This document shows, one piece after another, positions 35,712-48,534 of a DNA stretch of 64,000 bases (positions are counted from its first letter, which is position 1; every line of letters begins with the position of its first letter). The notes under the pieces were generated by a model. The model ran no database searches. It was not told where the DNA came from and was given only the letters and a program-made list of their open reading frames with translations. The position numbers and the translations under genes were made by a program. Source of the DNA: Manis javanica (taxonomy: Eukaryota > Chordata > Mammalia > Pholidota > Manidae); contig NC_133158.1 of assembly GCF_040802235.1 (NCBI RefSeq), positions 162,165,401-162,229,400 of the forward strand. Direction: 5' to 3'.

Positions 35712-38700
35712 GCAAACACCTTTATACAATGAGAGACAGAATGATCCTACAAAAAAGTCCCCAAATGATGGGAGAGACAGAGACACAGTAAAGCAGGAAT
35801 GCCATCCCCAGCACAGTGACCTCCAGATGGAAGAGAGCAGGGTATCTCTGAGAGAGCCAGGTGTGGGCTCTCTTCCCTGAGGTGCAGGAGAAAGACTTGT
35901 GATTTACAGTGCAACTAGACCATATGTGAAAGAACTTAAGTTTCAGAAGTAAACGCCTGCCACATGGCAAGGAAACCATTGGAGGCAATTCAGGATTGGA
36001 GGAGCCAGCCAGTACCATTGTTTGAACTTCTTCCACACATCTTAGTGCAACTGAGAGCAGTATCCAGGCTCCATCTAGCAGTCCTGCCTTGTTGCCTGCT
36101 GTTATCCATGACCCAACCCCCATCAGCAGGACTGGAATGTTCTCTGGCTCAAAAGGAGGGTGCACAATTCTGCGGGCTGGTACCACCAAGGCAACTCCCC
36201 AGAGCACAGCGGGGAATGCCTGAGCCAGGCCTGACCCCAGGTCATGAGTGGATCCCCCCGAGCAGTCCTCAGCAGCCAGAGTATGCACAGGCATACAGGT
36301 GAGGAGGCAAAGTGGGCTCAGATGGTGCCGATCTGGGAGTTACCTGGAGTGTGCCCCTGAACTACTGTTGGCCCACCACTCTCCACCTGCCAGCAGAGAA
36401 GCCATGGGGGTCCAACCAGGAGCCCCTCCAAAGAGTCCCCAAGGCTGCAACCCAGGACCACACACTGAGAACCCCAGCACCAGGAAAACTGCATCTCACA
36501 CTTAGATGGCCAGCTTGCCAAAAACATGAGGTGCATGCAATCCACATAGGGGACTCTCCTACACAAGGCCAATCCTTCAAGACTTGGAGAGTGAGCCCTT
36601 TCAACTAATTCATAGAACCGAGCACAGAAAGTCATACAAAATGAGGAGACAGAAGAATACACTCCAAATGACAGAACAAGAAAAAAAAAACCAGAAAGAA
36701 AAGTAAATGAAACAAGAGTTAGCCAATGTATCTGATAAAGAGTTTAAAGCAATGGTTATAAAGATACACATTGGATTTGAGAAAACAATAGCACAACTCA
36801 AGGCAGACCTCAACAAAGAGAAAGTGTAAAAAAGAACCAATCAGAAACAAAGAATTCAAGAGATGAAATAAAAAATACTATAGAGGGAATGAACAGCAGA
36901 CTAGAGGATGCAGAAATTGTATCATTGACTTGGAAAGGAGAGTAATGGAAAGCACTCTAGCTGAATAGCAGAAGGAAGAAAGGATTAAAACAAATGAGAA
37001 CAGGGTAAGAGAGCTCTGGGATCATGTCAAACATCCTAACATCCACATTATAGGAGTCCCAGAAGAAAAGAGAGAGAGAGAAAGGAATAGAAAATTTACT
37101 TGAAGAGAGAATAGCTGAAAACTTATCTAACCTGGGGAAGGAAACAGTCTACCAGGTCCAGGAAGCACACAGCAGCTCCAAACAAGATGAGCCCAAGGAG
37201 GTCCACACCAATACACAGCATAATCAAAATGTCAAAAATCAAAGACAAAGAGAGAATCTTGAAAGCATCAAGAGAAAAGCAATGAATTATGTATAAGGGA
37301 AACCCTGTGAGTTATCTGCTGAATTTTCTGCAGAAACTCTATAAGCCAGAAGGGAATGGCATGATATATTCAAAGTGCTGTATGGAAAAAAACCTCCAAC
37401 CAGGAATATTCTACTTGGCAAGATTATAATTCAGAATTGAAGGAGAGAGAAAGAGCTTCACAGACAAACTTCACAGTTCACCACTACTAAACCAGCCTTA
37501 TAAGAAATGTTAAAGGGGAAGGAGGGGGAGTAAGAAATGTAATGCTATTAGAATGTGTTTGAACTTAAGTGACCATCAGCTTATTATAGATTGTTATATT
37601 CATAGGATGCCATATAAGACCCTATGGTAACCACAAACCAAAAATGTATTATAGATACAGAAAAAAGAAAGAGAGGGGAACCCAACCATAACGTTAAAGA
37701 AAGTCATAAACAACGAGAGAAGAGAGCAGAAGAGGAAGAAAGGATCAGAGAAGAATAACAAAAACAGGAAACATTTAACAAAATGGCAATAAGTACTATA
37801 TATTGAAAATTACTTTATATGTAAATGACCTAAATGCTCCCATCAAAAGACAGGGTGACTGAATGGATAAAAACACAAGCTCATCTATTGGCTGCCTAAT
37901 GGGGACTCACTTCAGACATAAAGACATATAAAGACTGAAACTGAAGTGATGGAAAAGATACAATGCAAATAGAGGTGAAAAAAGCTAGAGTTGTCATACT
38001 TAGATCAGACAAAATAGACTTCAAAACAAAGTAACAAGAGACAAAGAAGGACATTACATGATGATAAAGGGATCAGTTCAAAAAGAGAATATAACAATCA
38101 TAAACATCTATACACCCATATAGGAATACCTAATATATAAACCAAATACAAACAGACCTAAAGGGAGACTTGACAGCAACAGAATAATAGTAGGGGACTT
38201 TAATACCCCACTTACATCAATGGATAGATCATCCAGACAGAAAATAAAGAGACAGACATCGAATGACACATTAGACCAGGTGGACTAAACAGATATTTAC
38301 TGAACATTCTACCCAAAAGCAACATAATAAACATTTTTCTCAAGTACACATGGAACATTCTCCAAAATAGATCATATATTAGGACACAGAGCAAGTCTCA
38401 ACAAATTTAAGATTGAATTGTATCAAGCATCTTCTCAGACCACAATGGTATAAAACTAGAAATCAATTACAGGAAAAAAAGTGGAAAAAACAAACACTTG
38501 GAGGCTAAACAAAATGCTTCTAAATAATGGATCAAGGAACAGATCAAAGAGGAAATCAATACATGGCGACAAACGTAAACAAACAATGATTCAAAATGTG
38601 TGATGCAGCAAAAGCAGTTCTAAGGGAAATGTATAGCAATATAGGTTTACCTCAAGAAACAAGAACAATTTCAAACAGTCTACACCTACACCTAAAGGAA

Positions 38701-41700
38701 CTAGAAAAAGAACCAAGATCAAACTTAGTAGAAGGAGGAACATAATAAAGATCAGAGTGGAGATAAATAAAATAGGGACTAGGAAAACAATAGAAAAAAT
38801 CAATGAAACCAAGAGCTGGTTCTTTGAAAAAATAAGCAAAATAGACAAACTCTTAACCAGACCTACCAAGAAAAAAAAGGACACAAACAAAAACATGAAA
38901 TGAAACAGGAAAAGTTATAACTGACACCAAAGAAATTCAAAGAATTAAAAATGAACTGTATAAAAAATTATATGCCAATAAATTGAAGAAGAAATGTGTA
39001 AATTCCTAGAAACATGCAGTTTTCCGGGATTGACCCAAGGAAGAAAGAGAAAGTCTCGACAGACAGTTACTAATAATGAAATTGATCTGGTAGCCTAAAA
39101 GCTCCAACAAACAAAAATCCGGGACCAGATGGCTTCATGGATGAATTCTACCAAACATTTAAAGATGAGCTAATACCTATTCTTAAAATATCCCAAAAAA
39201 TAGAAGAGGAGGAAATACTTCCAAACTCATTCTAATAGTCCAGTAGTACTCTAATACCAAAACCAGACAAAGACACTACCAACAGTGAAAATTACAGACC
39301 AATAGCCCTGATGAATATAGATGCAAAATTCCTCAAAAAATATTAACAAACTGAATTCAAATATATATTGAGAGAATCACTTATCATGACCAAGTGGGAT
39401 TTATTCCAGGGATGCAAAGATGGTACAATATTTGTAAATCAATCAATGTGATATACCACATTAAAAAAAAGGAACCATATAATCATCTTAATAGATGCTG
39501 AAAAAGCATTTGACAGAATACAAAATCCATTCATGATAAGAACTCTCACCAAAGTGAGTATAGAGAGAACATACCTCCACATAATAAAGGCTGTATGTCA
39601 CAAACCCACAGTCATCATCATACTCAATGGTGAAGAGCTTAAAGCTTTTCCTCTATGATCAGGAACAAGACAAGGATGCCACCTCTCAACACTTTTATTC
39701 AATATCATCCTGGAAGTCCTAGCCATGGCATTCAGACTAGGAAAAGCAATAAAAGGCATCTAAATTGGTAAGGAAGAAGTAAAACTGTTATGATTTGCAG
39801 ATGATGTAATGCTATATATAGAAAACCCAAAAACTCCACCCAAAAACTATTAGAGCTAATAAATGGATTCAACAACATTGCAGGGTACAAAAATTAATAT
39901 ACAAAATCTGTTGCATTCCTATATACTAACAATAAACTAGAAGAAAGAGAAATCCAGACAATTCCATTTACAATTGCATCAAAAAGAATAAAATGCCTAG
40001 GAATAAACCTACCCAAAGAGGTAGAAGACTCTAAAATCCATACTCTAAAAACTGTAAGACACTGATGAAAGAATTGAAGAAGACATAAACCAGTGGAAAT
40101 CTATTCCATGTTCATGTAGGAAGAATTGATATTGTCAAAATGGCCATCTTGCTCAAAGAAATTTACATATTCAGTGAAATCCCAATCAAAATACCAATGG
40201 CATTTTTCAATGAAGTAGAGCAAAAAATCCTAAAATTTATAAACTATGAAAGACTCTGAATAGCTAAAGCAATCTTGGGAAAGAAAAACAAACCCGGGGG
40301 TATCATGCTGTCTGATTGCAAGCTATACAACAAGCTACAGTGATTAAAACAATGTAGTCCTGGCACAAGTACAGACCCATAGATCAATGGAACAGTATAG
40401 AGACTAGAATAAACCCCTGCATATATGGTCAGTTAATATGTGACAAAGGAACCAGGAATATACAATGGGGAAAAGACAGTCTCTTCAATAAATGCTGTTG
40501 GGAAAACTGGACAGCTACATGTAAGAGAATGAAACTAGATTACTGTCTTGCACCATACACAAAAGTAAACTATAAATGGATTAAAGACCTAAATGTAAGA
40601 CATAAGACATAAAATTCTTATAAGAAAACATAGGCAAGAATCTCATGAGAAGTTTCTTTTTGGATATGTCTCCCCAGGCGAGGGAAACAAAAATGAAAGT
40701 GAGCAAGTGGGACTATATCAAACTAAAACCTTCTGCACAGCAAAGTAGGCCTTCAACAAAACAAAAGGCAACCTACCATATGAGAGAATATATTTTACAA
40801 ATGAGAGATCCAATGAGAGGCTAACATTCAAAATATATAAAGAACTCATACAACCTAACACCAAAAAACCAAACAATCCAGTTAAAAAATGGGCAGAGGA
40901 CCTAAACAGATATTTTTCCAAAGAAGACATCCAGATGGCCAACAGATACATGAAAAGATATTCAACATCACTAATCATTAGGGAAACGCAAATCAAAACC
41001 ACAATGAGGCATCACCTCACACCAGTCAGAATGTCCACTATCCAAAAGACAAGAAATAACAAGTTTAGTGAGGATGTAGAGCAAAGGGGACCTTCCTATA
41101 CTGTTGGTGGTAATGTAAATTGGTCCAGCCACTGTGGAAAACAATATGGATGTTCCTCAAAAAACTAAAAATAGAAATACTATACAACTCAGCAATTCCA
41201 TTTCTGGGGATTTACTGGAAGAAAACAAAATCACTAATATGAAAATATATATGTGCACATTATGTTCACTGCAGCAATATTTATAATAGCCAATATATGG
41301 AAGCCACCCAAGTGCCCATTGATAGACGAATGAAGAAGATATGGTACATATGCACACTGAAATACTACCCAGCCATAAGAAAGAAGGAAATCCCACCATT
41401 TGTGACAACATGGATGGACCTCGAGGGTATCATGCTAAGTGAATAAGCCAGGCAGAGAAAGACAAATACCATAAGCTCTCACTTACATGTGGAGTCCAAA
41501 AATAAAACAAAAAATGAATAGTCCCCAAATATAGACAACAGACTGTTGGTTACCATAGGGAAGACAGTTTGGGGATGAGTGAAACAGGTGAAAGGGATAA
41601 AGAGGTACAAACTGAAAATTATAAAACAAATTAGACATAAAAATAGATGTACAACATAGAGTATATAACCAATAATATTGTAATATCTTGGTGTAATAAT

Positions 41701-41815
41701 GGGGTAAATACACTTACTGTGGCAAGCATCTAGGAATGTATATAATTATTGAGTCATTACATTGTATTTCTGAAACCAATATACTGTATATCAACTTTAT
41801 TCCAATAAAAAGAAG
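35712..41815 (+). mobile_element. Near full-length, degraded L1, plus strand
   Basis: The layout is 5'UTR-like sequence (about 35712-36600), an ORF1 remnant (about 36620-37540) and an ORF2 remnant (about 37780-41470). A 3'UTR follows, ending CTGTATATCAACTTTATTCCAATAAAAA at about 41815. ORF2 blocks are easily aligned to the younger L1 at 42460: ATAGATGCTGAAAAAGCATTTG near 39492, the GCAGATGATGTAATGC catalytic block near 39798, and ACAAGGATGCCACC. Every frame is broken by many indels and stops. A typical mid-age L1MA-like copy. Confidence 0.85.
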
Positions 41816-42444
41816 AATTCATTGGGCCCACATATTCAAAATACTGAAAGAAAAAACTGACAATCTTGGATTTTATATCTAGCAAAAACAGGTTTTAAAA
41901 AATGAATGTGAAATCATTTTTGAGACAGGATGAAAAATTTTGACATCAGCAGAAATAAGAATTCTTTTGATGGGATCATTATCATACTGGAGATGGCTGA
42001 GGAAAGAATATCTGAGCATGAGGCTATATCAATAGAAACTTCCAGAACTGAAAGTCGAAGAGAAAAGAAAGACTGAAAACAAAACAGAACATCCAAGAAC
42101 TGTGGATGCCTACACAAGATTGTGTAACATGCATGTAATGGGAATACTAGAAGGGGAAGGAAAGAGGAACACAGGAAATATTTGATTCAGTAATTACTGA
42201 GAATTTCCCCAAATTAATGCCAGACACCAAATCACAGATCCAGGAAGCTCATAGAACACTAGGCAGGATCAATGTTCAGAAACCCACACGTAGGCATGTC
42301 ATATTCAAACTGCAGAAGACAAAAGATAAAAAATATTGAAAGAAGTCAGAGGGAAATCACCTTACCAATAAAGAAGCAAAGTGAAGAATTACAAGTGAAT
42401 AAATTTCTATCCATACTTCACACTATATAATAAAAAATTCACTC
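41816..42444 (+). mobile_element. Old L1 remnant, left of the young insertion
   Basis: Reads as late ORF1-like sequence (ATACTGAAAGAAAAAACTGAC, GATCCAGGAAGCTCATAG). It ends in ORF2-like sequence (AAAAAATTCACTCAAAATGG) that continues on the far side of the young L1 at 49968. An internal deletion must have removed the middle. This is the host element into which the composite L1 inserted. Confidence 0.7.
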
Positions 42445-42459
42445 AAAATGGACCATAGA
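42445..42459 (+). repeat. 15-bp target-site duplication, left copy
   Basis: AAAATGGACCATAGA, identical to 49953-49967. The minus strand reads TTTT followed by GAGT at the nick site, a common L1 endonuclease target variant. Joining the flanks gives continuous old L1 sequence, which confirms the empty site. Confidence 0.93.
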
Positions 42460-42854
42460 GGCGGAGCGAAGATGGCGGCGTGAGTAGAGCAGTGGAAATC
42501 TCCTCCCAAAAACACATAGAGCTATGAAAATATAACAAAGAAAAATCTTCCTAAAATAGAGACCACAGGACACAGGACAACATCCAGACCACATCCACAC
42601 CTGCAAGAACCCAGCGCCTTGTGAAGGGGGGCTCCACCATTTTGGAGGAACAGCCCCAGCCAGGCCAAGCCCACAGCAACAGCGGAGATAAACCCCAAAG
42701 CAACTGGGCAGGAAGCAGAAGCCCTGTCTGCGCACAGCTGCCCAGCACAAGCCACTAGAGGTCGCTATTCTCCCAGGAAAAGGCTACAAACCAACAAGAA
42801 GGGAAGCTCTTCCAGCGGTCACTTGTACCAGCTCTGCAAACTATCTCTATCACC
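42460..42854 (+). promoter_or_regulatory. L1 5'UTR and internal promoter
   Basis: Begins GGCGGAGCGAAGATGGCGGC directly after the target-site duplication. AAGATGGCGG at 42469-42478 matches the YY1 site that positions the transcription start in L1 5'UTRs. The presence of this 5' end means the copy is not 5'-truncated. At about 395 bp the 5'UTR is short compared with the roughly 900-bp human L1 5'UTR. Confidence 0.8.
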
Positions 42855-43745
42855 ATGAAAAGGCAAAACTACAGGCAGACAAAGATCACAGAGACAACAC
42901 CTGAGAAGGAGACAGACCTAACTAGTCTTCCTGAAAAAGAATTCAAAATAAAAATCATGAACATGCTGACAGAGATGCAGAAAAAAATGCAAGAGCAATG
43001 GGATGAGATGCAGAGAAAAATGCAAGAGCAGTGGGATGAAGTCCGGAAGGAGATCACAGATGTCAGGAAAGAGATCACAGAATTGAAACAATCCCTGGAA
43101 GGATTTATAAGCAGAATGGATAAGATGCAAGAGGCCATTGAAGGAATAGAAGCCAGAGAACAGGAACGTATAGAAGCTGACATAGAGAGAGATAAAAGGA
43201 TCTCCAGGAATGAAACAACACTGAGAGAAATATGTGACCAATACAAAAGGAAAAACATTCGTATTATAGGGATACCAGAAGAGGAAGAAAGAGGAAAAGG
43301 GATAGAAAGTGTCTTTGAAGAAATAATTGCTGAAAACTTCCCCAAACTGGGGGAGGAAATAATCGAACAGACCATGGAATTATATAGAACCCCCAACAGA
43401 AAGGATCCAAGGAGGACAACACCAAGACACATAATAATTAAAATGGCAAGGATCAAGGACAAGGAAAGAGTTTTAAAGGCAGCTAGAGAGAAAAAGGTCA
43501 CCTATAAAGGAAAACCAATCAGGCTAACATCAGACTTCTCAACAGAAACCCTACAGGCCAGAAGAGAATGGCATGATATACTTAATGCAATGAAACAGAA
43601 GGGCCTTGAACCAAGGATACTGTATCCAGCACGACTATCATTTAAATATGATGGTGGGATCAAACAATTCCCAGACAAGCAAAAGCTGAGGGAATTTGCT
43701 TCCCACAAACCACCTCTACAGGGCATCCTACAGGGACTGCTCTAG
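42855..43745 (+). CDS. L1 ORF1 protein (RNA-binding chaperone), intact
   Basis: This is an intact 296-codon frame with start context ACCATGA and stop TAG. In the L1 family, ORF1p trimerises through a coiled coil, coats L1 RNA and assists target-primed reverse transcription. The N-terminal third is charged and rich in Glu, Lys and Gln. A coiled coil spans about residues 35-95 and includes a tandem QKKMQEQWDEM / QRKMQEQWDEV repeat followed by two RKEIT heptads. The RRM-like domain contains NIRIIGIPEEEERGKG (about residues 134-150). The C-terminal domain includes TPRHIIIKMARIKDKERVL and ends near LQGILQGLL. The protein is somewhat shorter than human ORF1p (338 residues). No internal stop or frameshift is seen, so this copy could still encode ORF1p. 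Confidence 0.93.
   Translation: MKRQNYRQTKITETTPEKETDLTSLPEKEFKIKIMNMLTEMQKKMQEQWDEMQRKMQEQWDEVRKEITDVRKEITELKQSLEGFISRMDKMQEAIEGIEAREQERIEADIERDKRISRNETTLREICDQYKRKNIRIIGIPEEEERGKGIESVFEEIIAENFPKLGEEIIEQTMELYRTPNRKDPRRTTPRHIIIKMARIKDKERVLKAAREKKVTYKGKPIRLTSDFSTETLQARREWHDILNAMKQKGLEPRILYPARLSFKYDGGIKQFPDKQKLREFASHKPPLQGILQGLL
42978..43085 (+). repeat. Tandem repeats inside the ORF1 coiled coil
   Basis: Two 33-bp units (42978-43010, 43011-43043) encode 11-residue repeats. Two 21-bp units (43044-43064, 43065-43085) encode 7-residue repeats. All keep frame. The switch from an 11-residue to a 7-residue period changes the predicted coiled-coil geometry. Confidence 0.85.
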
Positions 43746-43940
43746 ATGGGAGCACCCCTAAAAAGAGCACAGAACAAAACACACAACATATGAAGAATGG
43801 AGGAGGAGGAATAAGAAGGGAGAGAAGAAAAGACTCTCCAGACAGTGTATATAACAGCTCAATAAGCGAGCTAAGTTAGGCAGTAAGATACTAAAGAAGC
43901 TAACCTTGAACCTTTGGTAACCACGAATCTAAAGCCTGCA

Positions 43941-46900
43941 ATGGCAATAAGTACATATCTTTCAATAGTCACCCTAAATGTAAATGGACTTAATGCACCA
44001 ATCAAAAGACATAGAGTAATAGAATGGATAAAAAAGCAAGACCCATCTATATGCTGCTTACAAGAAACTCACCTTAAACCCAAAGATAAGCATAGACTAA
44101 AAGTCAAGGGATGGAAAAACATATCTCAGGCAAACAACAGTGAGAAGAAAGCAGGGGTTGCAGTACTAATATCAGACAAAATAGACTTCAAAACAAAGAA
44201 AGTAACAAGAGATAAAGAAGGCCACTACATAATGATAAAGGGCTTAGTCCAACAAGAGGATATAACCATTCTAAATATATATGCACCCAATACAGGAGCA
44301 CCAGCATATGTGAAGCAAATACTAACAGAACTAAAGAGGGAAATAGACTGCAATGCATTCATTGTAGGAGACTTCAACACACCACTCACCCCAAAGGATA
44401 GATCCACCGGGCAGAAAATAAGTAAAGACACACAGGCACTGAACAACACACTAGAACAGATGGACCTAATAGACATCTATAGAACTTTACATCCAAAAGC
44501 AACAGGATATACATTCTTCTCAAGTGCACATGGAACATTCTCCAGAATAGACCACATACTAGCTCACAAAAAGAGCCTCAGTAAATTCCACAATATTGAA
44601 ATTCTACCAACCAATTTTTCAGACCACAAAGGTATGAAAGTAGAAATAAATTCTACAAAGAAAACAAAAAGGCTCACAAACACATGGAGGCTTAACAACA
44701 TGCTACTAAATAATCAATGGATCAATGAACAAATCAAAATAGAGATCAAGGAATATATAGAAACAAATGACAACAACAACACTAAGCCCCAACTTCTGTG
44801 GGATGCAGCGAAAGCAGTCTTAAGAGGAAAGTATATAGCAATCCAGGCACACTTGAAGAAGGAAGAACAATCCCAAATGAATAGTCTAACATCACAATTA
44901 TTAAAACTGGAAAAAGAAGAACAAATGAGGCCTAAAGTCAGCAGAAGGAGGGACATAATAAAGATCAGAGAAGAAATAAACAAAATTGAGAAGAATAAAA
45001 CAATAGCAAAAATCAACGAAACCAAGAGCTGGTTCTTTGAGAAAATAAACAAAATAGATAAGCCTCTAGCCCAACTTATTAAGAGAAAAAGAGAGTCAAC
45101 ACAAATCAACATAATCAGAAATGAGAATGGAAAAATCACGACAGACTCCACAGAAATACAAAGAATTATTAAAGACTACTATGAAAACCTATATGCCAAC
45201 AAGCTGGAAAACCTAGAAGAAATGGACAACTTCCTAGAAAAATACAACCTCCCAAGACTGACCAAGGAAGAAACACAAAAGTTAAACAAACCAATTACAA
45301 GCAAAGAAATTGAAACAGTAATCAAAAAACTACCCAAGAACAAAACCCCGGGGCCGGACGGATTTACCTCGGAATTTTATCAGACACACAGAGAAGACAT
45401 AATACCCATTCTCCTTAAAGTGTTCCACAAAATAGAAGAAGAGGGAATACTCCCAAACTCATTCTATGAAGCCAACATCACCCTAATACCAAAACCAGGA
45501 AAAGACCCCACCAAAAAAGAAAATTACAGACCAATATCCCTGATGAACGTAGATGCAAAAATACTCAATAAAATATTAGCAAACAGAATTCAACAGTATA
45601 TCAAAAGGATCATACACCATAACCAAGTGGGGTTCATCCCAGGGATGCAAGGATGGTACAACATTCGAAAATCCATCAACATCATCCACCACATCAACAA
45701 AAAGAAAGACAAAAACCACATGATCATCTCCATAGATGCTGAAAAAGCATTTGACAAAATTCAACATCCATTCATGATAAAAACTCTCAGCAAAATGGGA
45801 ATAGAGGGCAAGTACCTCAACATAATAAAGGCCATATATGATAAACCCACAGCCAGCATTATACTGAACAGCGAGAAGCTGAAAGCATTTCCACTGAGAT
45901 CGGGAACCAGACAGGGATGCCCACTCTCCCCACTGTTATTTAACATAGTACTGGAGGTCCTAGCCACGGCAATCAGACAAAACAAAGAAATACAAGGAAT
46001 CCAGATTGGTAAAGAAGAAGTTAAACTGTCACTATTTGCAGATGATATGATACTGTACATAAAAAACCCTAAAGACTCCACTCCAAAACTACTAGAACTG
46101 ATATCGGAATACAGCAAAGTTGCAGGATACAAAATCAACACACAGAAATCTGTAGCTTTCCTATACACTAACAACGAATCAATAGAAAGAGAAATCAGGA
46201 AAACAATTCCATTCACCATTGCATCAAAAAGAATAAAATACCTAGGAATAAACCTAACCAAGGAAGTGAAAGACTTATACTCTGAAAACTACAAGTCACT
46301 CTTAAGAGAAATTAAAGGGGACACTAATAAATGGAAACTCATCCCATGCTCATGGCTAGGAAGAATTAATATCGTCAAAATGGCCATCCTGCCGAAAGCA
46401 ATATACAAATTTGATGCAATCCCTCTCAAATTACCAGCAACATTCTTCAATGAATTGGAACAAATAATTCAAAAATTCATATGGAAACACCAAAGACCCC
46501 GAATAGCCAAAGCAATCCTGAAAAAGAAGAATAAAGTAGGGGGGATCTCACTCCCCAACTTCAAGCTCTACTACAAAGCCATAGTAATCAAGACAATTTG
46601 GTACTGGCACAAGAACAGAGCCACAGACCAGTGGAACAGATTAGAGACCCCAGAAATTAACCCAAACATATATGGTCAATTAATATTTGATAAAGGAGCC
46701 ATGGACATACAATGGCAAAATGACAGTCTCTTCAACAGATGGTGCTGGCAAAACTGGACAGCTACATGTAGGAGAATGAAACTGGACCATTGTCTAACCC
46801 CATATACAAAGGTAAACTCAAAATGGATCAAAGACCTGAATGTAAGTCACGAAACCATTAAACTCTTGGAAAAAAACATAGGCAAAAACCTCTTAGATAT

Positions 46901-47189
46901 AAACATGAGTGATCTCTTCTTGAACATATCTCCCCGGGCAAGGAAAACAACAGCAAAAATGAGCAAGTGGGACTACATTAAGCTGAAAAGCTTCTGTACA
47001 GCGAAAGACACCATCAATAGAACAAAAAGGAACCCTACAGTATGGGAGAATATATTTGAAAATGACAGATCTGATAAAGGCTTGACGTCCAGAATATATA
47101 AAGAGCTCACACGCCTCAACAAACAAAAAACAAATAACCCAATTAAAAAATGGGCAGAGGAACTGAACAGACAGTTCTCCAAAAAATAA
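43941..47189 (+). CDS. L1 ORF2 endonuclease-reverse transcriptase, C-terminally truncated by a nonsense codon
   Basis: The ATG at 43941 is preferred over an upstream non-ATG extension because the product then starts [18 protein letters not shown], like other L1 ORF2 proteins. The apurinic-type endonuclease is present: [23 protein letters not shown] with its catalytic Glu, GDFNTPL, and [10 protein letters not shown] with SDHKGM for the catalytic Asp and His. Reverse transcriptase motifs follow: [63 protein letters not shown] and the catalytic FADDMILYI. The frame stops at TAA 47187-47189 after 1,082 codons. It stays open in the same frame to 47756, where a complete protein of 1,271 residues would end. 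A related copy at 54286-55421 has Glu at this site, so GAA to TAA is the likely change. Confidence 0.93.
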   Translation: MAISTYLSIVTLNVNGLNAPIKRHRVIEWIKKQDPSICCLQETHLKPKDKHRLKVKGWKNISQANNSEKKAGVAVLISDKIDFKTKKVTRDKEGHYIMIKGLVQQEDITILNIYAPNTGAPAYVKQILTELKREIDCNAFIVGDFNTPLTPKDRSTGQKISKDTQALNNTLEQMDLIDIYRTLHPKATGYTFFSSAHGTFSRIDHILAHKKSLSKFHNIEILPTNFSDHKGMKVEINSTKKTKRLTNTWRLNNMLLNNQWINEQIKIEIKEYIETNDNNNTKPQLLWDAAKAVLRGKYIAIQAHLKKEEQSQMNSLTSQLLKLEKEEQMRPKVSRRRDIIKIREEINKIEKNKTIAKINETKSWFFEKINKIDKPLAQLIKRKRESTQINIIRNENGKITTDSTEIQRIIKDYYENLYANKLENLEEMDNFLEKYNLPRLTKEETQKLNKPITSKEIETVIKKLPKNKTPGPDGFTSEFYQTHREDIIPILLKVFHKIEEEGILPNSFYEANITLIPKPGKDPTKKENYRPISLMNVDAKILNKILANRIQQYIKRIIHHNQVGFIPGMQGWYNIRKSINIIHHINKKKDKNHMIISIDAEKAFDKIQHPFMIKTLSKMGIEGKYLNIIKAIYDKPTASIILNSEKLKAFPLRSGTRQGCPLSPLLFNIVLEVLATAIRQNKEIQGIQIGKEEVKLSLFADDMILYIKNPKDSTPKLLELISEYSKVAGYKINTQKSVAFLYTNNESIEREIRKTIPFTIASKRIKYLGINLTKEVKDLYSENYKSLLREIKGDTNKWKLIPCSWLGRINIVKMAILPKAIYKFDAIPLKLPATFFNELEQIIQKFIWKHQRPRIAKAILKKKNKVGGISLPNFKLYYKAIVIKTIWYWHKNRATDQWNRLETPEINPNIYGQLIFDKGAMDIQWQNDSLFNRWCWQNWTATCRRMKLDHCLTPYTKVNSKWIKDLNVSHETIKLLEKNIGKNLLDINMSDLFLNISPRARKTTAKMSKWDYIKLKSFCTAKDTINRTKRNPTVWENIFENDRSDKGLTSRIYKELTRLNKQKTNNPIKKWAEELNRQFSKK

Positions 47190-47756
47190 ATACAGATGGC
47201 CAAGAGACACATGAAAAGATGCTCCACATCGCTAATTATCAGAGAAATGCAAATTAAAACTACAATGAGGTATCACCTCACACCAGTAAGGATAGCTGCC
47301 ATCCAAAAGACAAACAACAACAAATGTTGGCGAGGCTGTGGAGAAAGGGGAACCCTCCTACACTGCTGGTGGGAATGTAAATTAGTTCAACCATTGTGGA
47401 AAGCAGTATGGAGGTGCATCAAAATGCTCAAAACAGACCTACCATTTGACCCAGGAATTCCACTCCTAGGAATTTACCCTAAGAACGCAGCAATCAAGTT
47501 TGAGAAAGACAGATGCACTCCTATGTTTATCGCAGCACTATTTACAATAGCCAAGAATTGGAAGCAACCTAAATGTCCATCTGTAGATGAATGGATAAAG
47601 AAGATGTGGTACATATACACAATGGAATACTACTCAGCCATAAGAAGTGGAAAAATCCAACCATTTGCAGCAACATGGATGGAGCTGGAGAGTATTATGC
47701 TCAGTGAAATAAGCCAAGCGGAGAAAGAGAAATACCAAATGATTTCACTCATCTGA
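47190..47756 (+). pseudogene. Disconnected C-terminal segment of L1 ORF2
   Basis: 188 codons in frame with ORF2 but beyond its premature stop. It encodes the cysteine-rich segment [18 protein letters not shown], the CCHC-type zinc-finger region of ORF2p, and the tail [19 protein letters not shown]. In studied L1 elements this C-terminal region is needed for efficient retrotransposition. Without readthrough, this copy would probably not jump by itself. Confidence 0.9.
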
Positions 47757-48130
47757 GGAGTATAGGAACAAAGGAAAAACTGAAGGAACAAAACAGCAGC
47801 AGAATTACAGAACCCAAAAATGGACTAACAGGTACCAAAGGGAAAGGAACTGGGGAGGATGGGTGGGCAGGGAGGGATAAGGGGGGGGAAGAAGAAGGGG
47901 GGTATTAAGATTAGCATGCATGGGGGGGAGGGAGAAAGGGGAGGGTGGGCTGCACAACACAGAGAGGACAAGTAGTGACTCTACAACATTTTGCTAAGCT
48001 GATGGACAGTAACCGTAATGTGGTTGTTAGGGGGGACCTGATATAGGGGAGAGCATAGTAAACATAGTATTCTTCAGGTAAGTGTAGATTAAAAATTTAA
48101 AAAAAAAAAAAAAGAAAGAAAGAAAGAAAA
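47757..48130 (+). mobile_element. L1 3'UTR with G-tracts and first A-tract
   Basis: Guanine runs of three to eight bases cluster at 47852-47950 and can form G-quadruplexes, a conserved feature of mammalian L1 3'UTRs. The body ends GTAGATTAAAAATTT and runs into an A-tract with AAAG units (48099-48130). I see no AATAAA in the last 50 bases, so the L1 polyadenylation signal is weak. Confidence 0.85.
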
Positions 48131-48296
48131 GGGGGATTACTCCTTAACAGGATAAAACTATTGGTAAATCAAAGATCAACGCATGCTTTAAATATCCTTA
48201 ATGTTGATCACTTAAAGGGTGTCAGATGATCAGCTATGGAGGTACTCTTTTCTGATAATATTCCTTTCTCTTAATTAAAAAAAAAAAAAAAAAAAA
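48131..48296 (+). mobile_element. Transduced segment 1 with second A-tract
   Basis: 146 bp of sequence unrelated to L1 (starts GGGGGATTACTCCTTAACAGG), ending in 20 A residues (48277-48296). The A-tract indicates that this junction was once the end of a polyadenylated transcript, or that the next segment was already a retroposon with its own neighbour. Confidence 0.75.
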
Positions 48297-48534
48297 GCAG
48301 TTACTGTGTGCTGACCTCCAATGAGTTCTGCACAGTGGTATAGAGGGCATGTCAAAGTGTGGGCAAAGGGTCTGTTTGTTTCTACGCAGAAGATCAAGGC
48401 CTAGCTTGGATACCCAGAAAATGAACTAAGATACGATATGAGGAGGAGCTTCCGGCATCAGCACTCTCTGGAGGACTCGTGCCGGGGGATGATCATCAAA
48501 AAGCCTCCACAGGGATCCGGACGATGCTGCGGTT

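Noticed and set aside
35722-36294. 190-codon minus-strand frame
   Set aside because: Lies in the 5'UTR-like part of a degraded L1 and has no recognisable domain.
42869-43501. 210-codon open frame on the minus strand opposite L1 ORF1
   Set aside because: It is the antisense shadow of ORF1. Its composition mirrors Lys and Glu codons read backwards.
43914-43940. Upstream extension of ORF2 starting at a TTG
   Set aside because: The ATG at 43941 gives the family-typical start; the nine extra codons have no support.
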